Positions 23,201-35,379 of a stretch of DNA of 64,000 nt are shown here, piece by piece. Under the pieces are notes generated by a model that saw nothing but the letters and a program-made list of their open reading frames with translations, was not told the DNA's origin and did not search any database. Each line of letters begins with the position of its first letter. Position 1 is the first letter of the stretch. The position numbers and the translations under genes are program-made. The stretch covers positions 4,898,001 to 4,962,000 of the forward strand of contig OY720101.1 in assembly GCA_963082875.1 (NCBI GenBank). Reading direction: 5' to 3'. The DNA comes from Corella eumyota. Lineage: Eukaryota; Chordata; Ascidiacea; Phlebobranchia; Corellidae.

Positions 23201-23773
23201 TATTCTAGCTTTACTACTACTAGCTTGCATAATATACGGAGCATTCTACATGTAAGTTTATAAATATATAAAGATATATTTAAATTAAAATTCATAAGCA
23301 TAAATTAACACAATTAGACGGAGAGCTCAAAAATCGACTCGCTATATAGTCAACTGGTTTAACGCTTTGCGAAAACCTGGTTCGGTAAGGCTAGACAACG
23401 GTTATGTTGCAGCACAAGAAAATAATCAACTAGGGGTTGAAGGAATATATTCAGTTGCTAGAGAAAGTCCGATGCGACGATTAGCGGCTGATAATAGACA
23501 AACACAACAAATTCAAAACAGTTCGTATCTTACAATGCGCGGTAATGGGCACTCTTTACCAGAAGGTGAGAAAATTAACTCATGGCATATGCTAATTGTA
23601 ATATATTTATGCTAAACGTAACATAATACTTATCATTACACATAAAGTAATTTTGAAATAAATTATTATATAATATTTACAACATTTTAGCCTACTTGTA
23701 TTCGACTGTACAGCGAAATGAAGATTCTGAAATTATTCAGGCAGATAATGTCAACAACGAATACGAATTCTAA
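20285..23773 (+). CDS. Single-pass receptor: C-type lectin + two Ig-like + FN3-like domains, tyrosine-rich tail
   Basis: Thirteen exons (20285-20339, 20552-20728, 20834-21027, 21192-21288, 21430-21738, 21804-21947, 22141-22311, 22518-22639, 22844-22957, 23038-23101, 23161-23251, 23318-23565, 23691-23773) join in phase into 622 aa. Order: short hydrophobic leader; C-type lectin-like domain (about 20-174) with LWMWDDSD, WNWADIRC and the four family cysteines; a cysteine-free Ig-like domain (175-277, NGVYTLESY); a canonical Ig domain (278-382, DCVV, ITWVK, YKCTAS); an FN3-like domain (383-482); a membrane segment (about 490-512, AAIILALLLLACIIYGAFY). The tail has several tyrosines: GYVAA, IYSVA, YLTM (a YxxM, PI3-kinase type), LYSTV and EYEF. 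Intron 2 begins GC. The layout suggests a cell-surface recognition and signalling receptor, possibly immune or allorecognition; the ligand is unknown. Confidence 0.8.
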
Positions 23774-24849
23774 AATTCCAATGCTTTTACCATGTTTTAT
23801 TGTGGCGAATAATTATTTTTATACAACCTTGTAACAGTTATTAAAATATTTTTATAAACATATGCTTTCTATTTAAAAAAATTCATATAAGCTACATGAT
23901 CAAATGTATTTAAAAAACGTATTAAAAAATGTTTTTAACACATAACATAGCGTAAACTGGCCTAAGCTAAACTGGTGTAACTTGATTAGGGCAAAATCAC
24001 AAGAAGCGTTTTTTTACAAAAAGCGAGAAACTGGTGAAACAAAAACACGCGTTTACAAAGCTTCAGGAATTTGTGCTTTATAAATTTTTCCTTAACAAAG
24101 ATTTCTAGTAACACTATTTACTGAACACATATGAAACCTTATTTATTTAAAACATAAACGTTTGTTATATACACGCAATCTTAACGAAATTCTATGTTAT
24201 CAAAATCGTAAAATTATACATAAACAATATGCATCTAATTTGCCACATAAATTTATAAAATAAATACACAATCTGCTGACTTAATATCTTTATAACCATT
24301 ACTTAAAAATCGTACTAAAGCTTAACAAAAACATTTTAGCCCAAATTAAAAACTAACTATACGAAATGTCTGTACTACCTGCCTAAACACAAAATAGCTA
24401 ATATATAACTAGCATACCCTAACCTTAAGCTTGATACGTAACACTATTGCATAAAAACACAAGCGCACAACCTTAAACATAAACTGGAAAAAAAATCTAA
24501 CATCACCTAACACTAAAATTTAAAACATATAATAATGTACAATCCTCATTAACTTTCATCACATAGCGAAAGTGGTCGGCCTCCCATATTGCTCTGTGGG
24601 AGGCCTCCCATTTAAACTTTCCAACTGTTGCTGCATTGCAAAAATAACCCATGTTGTAAATAAAACAATGCCATTTGTGGTGTTTGTACAAAATAAATTT
24701 ATTTTATGTTGCTTATATGTGTTTGGTTTGCAAAAAATTTAAAACAGCGAGATCTTGTGTTTAAGTATTTACTTACCTAGTTTTGCATAAACTTAACTTT
24801 AGTTTAATGTTACAAGTTCAACCCAGCTTCAATGTGTTTTGTTATTTAG
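23774..24849. other. Intergenic region with a GC-rich hairpin
   Basis: AT-rich and without exons. At 24,578-24,605 a perfect 9-bp stem (GGCCTCCCA and its complement TGGGAGGCC) encloses a 10-nt loop, followed by another ctccca. This GC-rich island is unusual in the surroundings, but no RNA family was recognised. Confidence 0.4.
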
Positions 24850-24960
24850 TAGCTTGAGGTGTATATGTTATCACTAAAAAATACATGATCGATTTTCGGA
24901 TTAAATTTAAAATCGTGCAAAGCAAAAAAGTATTCATTTCTAAGAAAATGCATTAAAAAG
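24850..24960 (+). promoter_or_regulatory. Conserved upstream block of BPI-like gene 1
   Basis: Contains tagcttgaggtgtatatgtt and, about 90 bp later, a ttctaagaaaatgca-like string. Related blocks precede BPI-like gene 2 (split by the transposon, about 28,940 and 30,114), gene 3 (31,970) and gene 4 (36,222), each about 300-400 bp before the ATG. Shared position and sequence in a tandem family suggest a common cis-regulatory element. Confidence 0.5.
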
Positions 24961-25158
24961 TTTTAACACTAGTCCCTTTGAATAAAATACTAAGGTTAAA
25001 AAGTTGGTGCATCAGAAATTTTAAAACAATAAAAGTTTACTCGTTAAATAGAAAAGCTTGCTTAAGACATTTTAAATTGCAATGTTCAATTAAACTTTGT
25101 TAGAAAATTAAAAATTTAAACAAGATTTTATAATTACAAGTATTAGTTGCATTTAAAA

Positions 25159-27969
25159 ATGAAGCTTATAGTTATTGGACTGCTGGCAATATTTTGCTTG
25201 GTTAACTCTCAGACTATGCCTGGAATGAAAATACGAGCAAATCGTGGAGGTCTTGAAAAAAGTAATTATCAGTAACTTTTATTCTTAGTAACAATTATTT
25301 AGGCTATAACATGTAAAAGTAAATAAATATCAACAACAATGTAATAAAGTCAAGGTCTAAAAACGTTTTAAACTGTGAACTAACCGATATTTTTAGCAAT
25401 TTTAAGAGATATAAGACGTGGTGAAATGTTTCCTTCGTTTTTTATTAACTTGGGAGATACATCTGTTTTGTTATTTTTTTACATTCACAAATGCCTACTA
25501 AAAAGACCTTCATTCTATTCAACCAAAGTTTATACAAAAATTCATGCAACCATAACCATTCGGTATAGCGGACTATGTAAATCCTAATATGTTTCTAACT
25601 AAACCTCTTAATTTAGGGTTAAAGCTACATATTTACGATTCTCATCTTCTGAACTAAGTTTGTCAGTAGAGGATCAAGTTGTGATAACAGATAACATGTT
25701 GGAAGAAGTTATTATTGAAGGCCAAGTTATACTGAACATATTGTTTAATGACATGTAAGATTTAATATCACTATTATTATTACAAAATTAGTTACATGTT
25801 TGTCACACAAAATATTTTACAGTTCGTTCAAGAAACAGGAAGGGAAATTTACAGCAAGTATTTACAATTTGGAAATCCGCCTTTTCCACAAACCAGCAAT
25901 AGATGAAAACGGAAAGTATGAAGTAAGTAGCATTTTGAAACTTATTTTTTATTCAATACAATTGTGCAATTAGGTTTTATTTTGCACAATTACTTCAACT
26001 TTAATCTAAACAGATGTTTTATTTCTAAAGATACTTTTATTTCTAAAATTTCAACTTTGTCTTATACTATACTTATAAAACATCTCGTTACAGCTAGCAA
26101 AGGCAACGTGCAGTGTGATGTCTCAAGTAACCGTTGCCATTACTAAGTTTCCAAACAATATTCCAGATATGTTTCAAACTCAATATCTTGGAATGTTGCG
26201 TCAACAAATTAAAGCAGGGGTAAGCAAACTGCTAAAAAAATTTAAAATCACATGAGTTATTGTTATTTGTAATTATATTCTTTAGGTATGTGCATCTTTA
26301 GTTCGTACCCTTGCCTTTGCTGGTAAGGGTATTAATTTAGGTGTAAGTCGATTTGGAAATATTAAAAATCGACCATATATGTTGAACTTGACAGCAGTAA
26401 GAAATGTAACTGTGGATGAGTATGGGTTGGTTTTCTATCTTGACGGAAAGTAATACCTCGAAGTATGCCAGAAATAACGTGAGTACATTAATTTAGGTTA
26501 AATATGAGCTAATTTTCCTACATTTTCTAAAAACTAACAACGTTTTCGTTATACTGTTAAATGCAAAAAAATAAAGTTTGGAATGGTTTAGGTACGACTT
26601 TGAGCCTGGACAATTAAGTGAATTTAGTGAACCTAGAAATGATTGGCAGGTGCTTTCTAACAAATATTTTACACAATGCTTTATGGCAAGTTGGCATGCA
26701 GTTGGCTTTGGTAGAGAAACTATTACTGCAAATCAGGTGGCTGCTATAACATTACGTAAAATAAAAATGTAGTGTGTTTTTACAAATTTTCATATGTAAA
26801 AAAATAATTAACAGGCCCCTGAGCACATGCAACATATGTTTAGTACGGGAGGGATGGACAATATGATTTCAGGATTTCGTAAAGAATATGGTGATATTGA
26901 AAGGTTTGTTTTTATCATTAAAGGTGATAAAAGCTTGTTTTTATTTATATATGCATTGCCTTTTTTATTCCATAGCATTTCGTAAAGTATATGGTAATAC
27001 AAACAAGTAAAAGTTTTGAAAACTAAATTTTAAACTTGTCTTATGGTGATTTTCATATAACATATTTAAAGCATATGTTTTTCTTTTCTTTCCAAAATTT
27101 TTAGGTATTTTAATTTTGGTCCAATACATTAATTAGTTCAATACATAATAGATTGTTAACTTGATTTAGGCCAATGGTTATGATGACAGATGACCAACTA
27201 CAACCAGTATCGAGACTTGAAGATGGTGTAGTTATACAAACCCGAAGTGGCATGGATATAATGATGATGGTAGTAATGGAAGACGGTAGCATGGAAGAAG
27301 CGATGACAATGCGATGGGTAACCTTGTTATCTTTTTAAACCAGATTGTTTTCTTAAAAGTGGCTTCTACCTTTATTTAACATAACGTAAGATGGCTTTAT
27401 TTACCATAAGCTACCTAAGATAGTCTTACATGAAAAAATTAATTTAAAATTAATATAAAGTATGTCTTGCCATTATTACGTTGAATTTTAAATTTCTGTA
27501 GGATTTAGAAGCTACGACGACGCTTACAGTTAACGGTTCCATCTTCAACACAAACATAATAAAAATTAATGCCAGTATGAAACAGGTGGCTTTTAAAGTG
27601 GGAAAAGTTCCCGATGACGTCATGAACGAAATGATGACCAATATTACTGCAATGTTTCAGGATCGATGGAATTGTTAGTAAATTTAGTTTTTACACTTAT
27701 CTCCAACCTGCCACTTTAGATGGGTTTTAAAAGTAACCAATTATTTATTAATGTTTAGATGCGTTAAGAATAGGCTTTGAACTACCACCTCTTATTTCAT
27801 TTTCTTCAATTGGTAACGCTGACATGACAATAACACCGGTAAATATAAATTACATACTTATAAAAGTTATAAAGTTAACATAAAAACCATTTTTATGATT
27901 TCGATAAACTGTGTTTAGGATAAACTGGAAAGCCACTGCACACTTGACCCGCGGGTGACAAAGACGTAA
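25159..27969 (+). CDS. BPI/LBP-like protein, gene 1 (frame disrupted in exon 6)
   Basis: Twelve exons: 25159-25261, 25397-25562, 25617-25754, 25823-25922, 26094-26219, 26286-26478, 26592-26736, 26815-26904, 27170-27317, 27502-27673, 27759-27838, 27919-27969. The signal peptide (LLAIFCLVNS) is followed by MPGMKIRANRGGLE, as in mature BPI/LBP. Two cysteines (ATCSV and VCASL) match the single conserved disulfide of the first BPI barrel, and FELPPLISF matches the C-terminal barrel end. These proteins bind lipids such as LPS outside the cell. Exon 2 is aberrant after NLGDTSV compared with genes 3 and 4. Near 26,450 one A is missing from a GGAAAAG string, giving a premature stop. Either a young pseudogene or a base-call error. 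Confidence 0.75.
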
Positions 27970-28939
27970 AAATTTTAAAGCGCGTACATGTTGACATCAA
28001 GAATAAATTTACCAGCTATAACTCTATTCCTTTTAAAATGTAAATATAACAATTGGTGTTATGATACTTTAAAACAAGTTTAAAAATATGGTCAAGACTC
28101 TGGGTGAAATCTATAGCACTTTTGCTGTAACATTCATTAATTATTTTTTGCAAACATAAGCATTCTTAATTTTCGAGTTTTATACTAACATATATTGTTT
28201 GTTTGTGTATATAGAACTAACAAATAACCTATAAAACACCAAATGGATACGAAGAAATTTGTTTATTCCAATTTTTTTTTTTTTAAATAAATAAACTTAT
28301 ACATTTGGTTAAGATAAATTCTTCATTTAAATTAAGTAACAAAAGTATCCGTGTTCTTGAAAAGATAAATATCAGAAAGTATTGCGTGCAAACCACGGCG
28401 TAAACTTTGTAATTTCATGCAATAAAATGAAAATATCTTATCTAACTTCAAACAGTAAGTAAGCAAACGACATGGCTTTTCGAGTAAAAATGTAAAACCA
28501 AGTTCACACAACAAACAGTCTGATCGTATCAATAAATAAATCCAGTTAAGCAATATTACTTTGGTTTAAATTTTTTTTAACAAGCAGCAATTTATAGTTT
28601 CTTCAGTAACCTATTTAAATTATTCTTAAGTTACCAAGTAATAACATATATAAGCATAATATAGGAAAAACTCTTATAAAAACTAAAAACTTTTAGCTAC
28701 ATCTGACAGGCGGCTTCCCCTATTTAGATTTAAATGCTAAGAATCTGGAGTTACCTTATAAATATATAAAAAAAAACTTTAAGGCAAATAATAGCATATG
28801 TCAAGTTGTGAAGTGCTTCTTTATGATATTTTAAGTGTTTTAATAAAAATAAAATAAAAGTTTACAAAGGTTTGCAAGTAGTTTAAATTTAATTTTTTTT
28901 TTTTTGAAATAAATTCATCTATTCAATTTTGTTGGCTCA
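27970..28939. other. Intergenic region after BPI-like gene 1
   Basis: No gene, RNA or mobile element recognised; contains T-rich runs at about 28,270-28,285 and 28,893-28,904. Confidence 0.45.
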
Positions 28940-28961
28940 TAGCTTCCTTCAGGTGTATACA

Positions 28962-30105
28962 CATAGGTGGGCACAATTAACCGAAAAAGTAACTTCGTTA
29001 CATAGTGATTCGTTACACAATACCTTAACTTCGTTAACATCAATTAGTGAAATTAAATAGAATGTAACTCAAGTTATTGATAACCGTTAACGTTAACATT
29101 TAAATTAAACAATCCTTTCGCATCAAATCGCAGTTTAGTTACACTTTTGAATGAAAAAAAAATATTTTACAAAAAAGTTTTCTAGCGTTATAGCTTTCAA
29201 TTATCAAAAACTGGCAATAAGAATGTGGTACACGGGGATTGTGACGTCATTTCCGCTCAGCTACGCACCGTTTTTTACTTACTCACTCCTTCCGGCCTAC
29301 CCTATCCTCTTACCCCCGCCTACCTTTTCCTCTTACCCCACCCAGCCTACCTCTTTCCTCTTTACCCCACCCAGCCTACCTTTTCCTCTTCCCTCCTTTC
29401 GACCCCTTAAACCTCTTACCTACCATTTCCTATCTTACCTTGACCCTGATTCCTCCATCCCGCAAGTGAAAAGAGACATCCATCCACAGACGGAGCTCTT
29501 TCCACTTGTCCAGCAAAAACAGCTTTCATCTAGAAAAATAAACTAGGGCATCAAGTTTTATCACAAAAAGTGATAAATAACTTATACCCCTTGCGTTTGG
29601 TAGATGGGACTGTTAATGAAAACAGGAAAGTTAAAAGATACAAATGATTAGAACGAGCCCGCACATATGATCTCAATATCGTGAAGTGCCATAAAATGTT
29701 ATACGCATAAAAAAAAAATTTTGTTTGTGGTGACTAATTTAAATTTATTCTACAAAATTATTACGCACCACAAATAGTAAGATATTTATTTATAAGATGT
29801 AAGAGCAAATGTGCAATTAACGGTGGGTCCCCCCCCAACATTTAATACCAATGTCTTATGACTTTAGTTTAAAGGGGACGTGTCATATTATAGTGTGATA
29901 CGGTAAAAATGCGTTAATTCCTAACATTTATTAACTTAGATTTAAAAAATTGAGATAACGAACTTATATTAACGGAAGCACAATTTAACGAAAGTTAACA
30001 GGTCCGATAATACTTTTTAAAGTTGACTTAAAAGTTAAATTATTACGCAAAAGTTCACTTCGTTAATCAACGATTAGCGGGTTAACGGTTTAGTGCCCAC
30101 CTTTG
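28962..30105. mobile_element. Non-autonomous hAT DNA transposon (1,144 bp)
   Basis: The ends are 13-bp terminal inverted repeats, CATAGGTGGGCAC on the left and the complement CAAAGGTGGGCAC on the right, with one mismatch. It is flanked by a perfect 8-bp target duplication, TGTATACA, at 28,954-28,961 and 30,106-30,113. An 8-bp duplication and CA-GGTGGGCA ends are typical of the hAT superfamily. Subterminal cttcgtta motifs recur near both ends, as expected for transposase binding sites. No transposase reading frame is present, so it would need one in trans. It sits inside the conserved upstream block of BPI-like gene 2. The perfect target duplication suggests a fairly recent insertion. Confidence 0.88.
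29285..29425. repeat. CT-rich minisatellite inside the hAT element
   Basis: About four imperfect units of roughly 30-37 bp built on cctacctttt, cctctta and ccccaccc. It produces spurious proline-rich open frames (29,151-29,546) that should not be read as a gene. Confidence 0.7.
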
Positions 30106-30113
30106 TGTATACA

Positions 30114-30205
30114 TTATTATTAAAACTCACCTTGCATATTTTCGAATTAAAAAGATCGTGCATAGCAGCTAAAAAGAAGATAACATTTCCACGAAAATGG
30201 AAAAT
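30114..30205 (+). promoter_or_regulatory. Right half of the split upstream block of BPI-like copy 2
   Basis: Continues the block interrupted at 28,961: an atcgtgca-like string and ttccacgaaaatgg match the corresponding positions before BPI-like genes 1, 3 and 4. Confidence 0.45.
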
Positions 30206-30467
30206 AAATCAAAAACTAAATTATAAAGCGATCAGTTTAAGTTTAACATCGCCAAGGTTAAAAAAGTAGCTTTACCTTAGTAGATATTTTCTGTTTTGCA
30301 TTTAAATTAAAAGTAATTTGTACCAAAAGAGGTTTATGTTAGCAATAAAAATAAAGTTAGTTAACAGCTGGCAAGCGACAATTGCCCAAAATGATTTGTT
30401 TTTATATATAACTTTATTAAATTACTACAGATATTTAACATATATTTGTTTTAAATATATATGCAAG

Positions 30468-31647
30468 ATGATTAACAATTATTGGATTGCTGACAATATC
30501 ATGCCTGGTAACATCTCAAGATGTAATGTCGGGTATGAAACTTAGAGCAAACTGTAGTGGACTTGAATCAGGTAAAATTTCAAATTACCACTTTGCAACT
30601 ATTTTTATCATAAAATAATGGGTTTGATCCTTACTTCTACCATGCTGTAATACTTTCACGTCTTGTCCAATTAAACAAACCACTTGTCCAATTAAACAAA
30701 CCAGCAAGTTTGTAATCAATAATACCATATAAAATTAAAAAGTTGGTTTATAGTTACACGTTACCCTATGTTTATTCCAAGGAAAACATTGATTTAATAA
30801 TAAAATAAAATGTGGTTGAAATTTTTTAGCAATCTTTAAAAATGTTAGACGTGGAGAAGTTTTTCCCTCTTTATTTTTTAATATGGAAGATGCAACTGTT
30901 GATAACCCTAACAAAGATAATACCTTGATGGTTAGCTATGCATTGACAGGGTTAGTTCATTTATTTACTTTTAAACTTTGTACGATAATATTTTAAGTAA
31001 ATCTAATTTTTATTCACCAAAGTTAAAAAATGGGTTTCAGAATTTCTAAAATTTTAAACAAGAATATTTATTTAGAGTAAAAGCTAAATCTTTACGATTT
31101 TCAAAAAAAAAATTAAATTTTAGTCTTTATCACTAACATAGTAAACTCGTCCGCCATAATGACACAGACCACTTTTAAAGTAGGCCAAGTTTCCTATGAC
31201 GTAATGAACGAAATGCAGAACGATATTGCTACCGTTTTACAAACTCGCTGGAACAGTTTGTTCTTTTTATTTTTTATATGTATTAATTCCAATCGTGAGC
31301 TAACTTTATCTTAATTGAAACGCTACAAAGTGGAAGCAATGGCCAACAACTTAACAATATTTTTTTAAATGAGACAGGTGAATATATAATTAAACTAAAT
31401 TTTGTTTTTTCGTATTATTTGTTTTTGATGTTGAAAAGACACGATTGCAGTATGAACACAATAATATACCTAGTTTTTCTAACCCTGTATCTAGAAAGTA
31501 CCGAAAATAAGAATACTAAGAATCAAACCTAAAACCTCTTGCGGGGAAGCCAAGTGTTTTAACAAATACACGTCGTTATGTTTGCTAATCATTTTTTTAA
31601 TGCAGGGCAAGGTGGAGCTTCAGGCTTTTATAAGATCAGATGACTAA
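30468..31647 (+). pseudogene. BPI/LBP-like copy 2 (internally deleted)
   Basis: Exon 1 (from 30,468) matches gene 3 but lacks two bases just after the ATG, shifting the signal peptide out of frame. Exon 2 (about 30,830-30,961) is well preserved (NMEDATVD, ALTG). After the first bases of exon 3 (near 31,075) the sequence jumps into exon 10 (about 31,124-31,258), so exons 3-9 are missing. Exon 11 is not found, and exon 12 (31,606-31,647, GKVELQAF) is intact. It cannot make a BPI-fold protein. Its upstream block carries the hAT insertion. Confidence 0.85.
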
Positions 31648-31969
31648 TTCAAAAAAATTTTTTTTTTTAAATTTACCACATATTTTTTATCTTAAAAAAA
31701 TTAAATTTTATAAATACAGCTTAAACTCAGTATTGTAATATTTGTACAATTTTATTAAAAGTAACGCTTTTTACTCTTCTTTTAACCCTAACTTGTTTGT
31801 GTAACTAACCTTTGAGTAGTGTAGCTTTCTTAAAATTTAATTTTTTGGATAAGAATAAAATTTTTGTTTGATTTAAACCTATTGCTTAATGATAAGAATA
31901 TTCTTAATTTTTCCAGATTTAAATTTTTTGGAGAATAAAGCCGGCTAATTTTTTTCGTAATAAAATAGC
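31648..31969. other. Spacer after BPI-like copy 2
   Basis: AT-rich; nothing recognised. Confidence 0.4.
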
Positions 31970-32105
31970 TTGAGGTGTATATGTTAACACTTTTACTTAC
32001 ATTCCATTTAATCGAATTAAAATAAAAATCGTGCTGTACAGTGAAAAAAAAATAATTACAACTTCCACGAAATGCAAAAAAGTAAAGATATTAAATTTAA
32101 GGCGA
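31970..32105 (+). promoter_or_regulatory. Conserved upstream block of BPI-like gene 3
   Basis: tagcttgaggtgtatatgtt, an aatcgtgc string and ttccacgaaatgcaa match the blocks before the other BPI-like genes, here about 240-375 bp before the ATG. Confidence 0.5.
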
Positions 32106-32345
32106 TCAACTTAATATTAAATTAACTGCGGATTAAAAGAACGCTACCAGTAGCTACTTTTTTCACTTTTTGCGTTTCAGAATCACAAACAAGGCCTAAA
32201 TTTGACTTGGAGTATAGGATATGCTAAAATAATAACAAGAATCAGCTAACAGCAAGAAGGCAATCATACTAAATTTAAAACTATGTTGGGATAATACAGA
32301 TTGTCGAAACTACTTTTGGTAAATTTTATTTATAACATTGGCAAG

Positions 32346-35300
32346 ATGAAATTAACAATTATTGGATTGTTTGCAGTATTGTGCCTGGTAAAATCTCAGG
32401 ATGTAATGCCCGGTATAAAACTTCGAGCTAACCGTGGTGGACTTGAATCAGGTAATTTTTTTTATTGAAATATTATAAATGTTAAGTTATCGAATCTTTA
32501 GAATTTTAATATGGCCTTTTTACATTTCGGATAAATCAGCACAAAATTTATGCGATTTACTGCTAAGTTGTAGCCTAAGACTAGTTGTTTGTAGAAAATA
32601 AAATATACCGCATTTTTCAGCAATTTTTAGAAATGTTAGAAGTGGCGAATTTTTTCCTTCTGAGTTTATCAATATGGAAGATGCAGTTGTTGATAAACTG
32701 AATGAAGATGACGAATTACTGGTTAAATATGCATTGACAGGGTTAGTTGATTTTTTAAAACATTTAACATTATATACCAGCTATGGTAATAATATATTCA
32801 AATTGAGTTTTAAATTGAATTGCATATTTATCAAAATTCTAAAAAGGTTGAAAATGACAGTATTCTATAAACCTAAATACCCAACATTATTTTTTAAATC
32901 TTGAGATATTAAAGCAAATTTTTTTATTAATTTTGTAATTTAAAGCAAATTTATTTTATTAGAGTAAAAGCTAAATCTTTACGATTTTCACCCGATCCTA
33001 CATTGGAAATTTCGGTTGAGAAACAGGTTGTTACTACAGACCACATGTTAGAAGAGGTTATAATTGAAGGTCAAATCGCTTTTAACATCTTGTTTGATGG
33101 CAAGTAAGTATAACTGTTAGGCCATGACCAGTTTTTTTTTTGATTAACATTGTTATAATATATTAAGTAATACCCCAGTAACAGACCTGTTTTACTAGCG
33201 TTCTAAAAAAACAAGAAGGCCAGTTTACAGCCAACATTTCAAACTTACAACTTCAGTTCATTCATAAACCTGTGATAGCGGATAACGGAAGATATGACGT
33301 AAGCAATAAATCAACAACTAAATATGACTTTACCAAAAAAACTTAAAAAAATTACAAAAAAAAGTTTTTCGTAAAATATTAAAAAAATATTTTTTACAGT
33401 AACGCTATATCTTTTAATTTACAAAAGATTCAAAATCTTTTTGGTAACAAGTTATAATTTTTTTTAGATTGGTGCATCAACATGTAGTATTACATCTAGT
33501 ATAAATGTCGCTTTCATAGAATTTCCAAGCAATATTCTTCCTACCTTTCAAACTCAATTTTTCAGCATGTTGCGTCAGCAAGTCAATGTTGGAGTAAGTA
33601 ATTTGTAAAAATTTATTTCTAACTGCCAATACAACCACATTAAACGATATCTTTTTTATTTTTTAGAAATGTAGGAACAAATTTACATAAAATCTTAACA
33701 GAACTTTGCTTTCTTTTTATTTAGTTATGTGCATCAATAGTTCGTTCATTTTCCATATCAATGAGCGACAAGCTTCCGTCTCCATTTGGAAATATTAAAA
33801 ACCGTCCGGCTGTAATGGACTTGAGGGCAGTAAGAAACATAACTGTAGATGAATATGGAATGATCTTTTACCTTGATGGAAAAGTTGCACCCATAACTAT
33901 GCCAGAAATAACGTAATAACATAACCTTTACATTTTTTTTCATTTTATGTAACTAGTTTAAATTACCAATTTAGGCTGTTATACATAATCTCGGCAAGAT
34001 ATTTTTATTTAAGCTTGCTTTTCTTTAGCTATAATTTTGGACCTGGCGAATTAGGGGAATTTAGTGAACCGACAAAAGATTGGCAAGTAATTGCAACCGA
34101 TTATTTTGGCCGGTGTTTAGCCACCACGTGGTATATTTTGGCCCCAAGTAATACTATTACTGCTGAAGAGGTAATTAACAAAGCTAAACAATCAACATTT
34201 ACATTAACTATCAATAACAACCGAATAACTTTCGAAAGAACCTTTTTTACAATTTAGGCTCCTGAAAACATGCAACATATGTTTAGTACGGGAGAAATGG
34301 GCAATATGATTTCAGGATTTCGTGATGAATATGGTGATACTGATAGGTTTGTTAAAATATTATAACAACCTTTTATATCAAAAACATAACAACATTTTTT
34401 TATATATGTTTTGCTATAGCATTAAAGTATAAGCTAAATCCATATAAGGTTATAGCTTATGTTATTTTTACATGACTATACTTAATAATTTAAATTTTTA
34501 GGCCAATGATGATGATGGCAGATGAATTTAAACAACCTCTTTCGAGACTGGGAGACGGTGTAATTATCGAAACACGAGGTATGAATATTAAAATGATGGT
34601 GGTAATGGAAGATGGGAGTTTAGATGAAGCAATGGCCATGCAAGGGGTAGATAAATAATACTCTTTCGAAAGCTAAACATTTATATAGTTAACTTTAGTA
34701 AATGATAATGCTGGTAGCAAAATATTTTACACTGCTTGAAATTAATTTTTTTTTAAATCTGTATTTTTAAAGTTATACCTTAACGTTTTTTAAAACTTAA
34801 AGGATGTGACTGTTAAATCCTTTGTTTCTACTGCTGGATCTATTTTCAATACCAATATTGTAAACTTGTCTGCCGTTATGACCCAAACCACTTTCAAGGT
34901 AGGAAGAGTTTCCGATGACGAAATGAACGAAATGCAAAACGATGTTGCTACTATTTTACAAGATCGTTGGAATGGTTTACTGTTTTTATTTTTAACTTTT
35001 TAATTGTAACGCTCACTAATGTAAAAAGGTCAACTTTGCAGCCTGTACATAGATGTTTGTTACCTTAATTCATTTACAGAAATTTTTTAACAATGACACG
35101 TTGTTACCCCTTAAATTACCCGGCTAATAGTTTTTTAAACTCTATAGAAGTAATGACGGTCGTAAATTTTGTATTTTTAGCTGCGACAGCAGTAGGATTT
35201 GAACTACCTCCACCTATTACACCCTTTGCAAGCCTGAAAAATATAGAAATTGAAATCACGCAGGTAAATATAAAATCAAATTAGATTTTAGTTTCTCTGT

Positions 35301-35379
35301 ATATCTCTGTATATACCTAAATAGAATTTCTATTGTTATATTGCAGGAAAAAGTTGAGCTTCAAGCGAGCATGGGGTGA
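32346..35379 (+). CDS. BPI/LBP-like secreted lipid-binding protein, gene 3 (intact)
   Basis: Twelve exons (32346-32451, 32621-32741, 32963-33103, 33199-33298, 33468-33593, 33725-33912, 34029-34170, 34258-34346, 34502-34646, 34803-34974, 35181-35263, 35347-35379) join in phase into 481 aa, almost the length of human BPI (487). Signal peptide IIGLFAVLCLVKS, then MPGIKLRANRGGLES. Cysteines in STCSIT and LCASIV correspond to the conserved disulfide of the N-terminal barrel. The central linker (NRPAVMDL to DEYGMIFYL) and the C-terminal barrel (YNFGPGELGEF, MQHMFSTG, GFELPPPITP) follow in family order. The predicted role is binding of bacterial lipids in the extracellular space. It is the third of four tandem copies and shares their upstream block. 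Confidence 0.85.

Noticed and set aside
29151-29546. Proline-rich 131-aa open frame
   Set aside because: It is produced by the CT-rich minisatellite inside the hAT element; no splice context, start context or family supports a gene.
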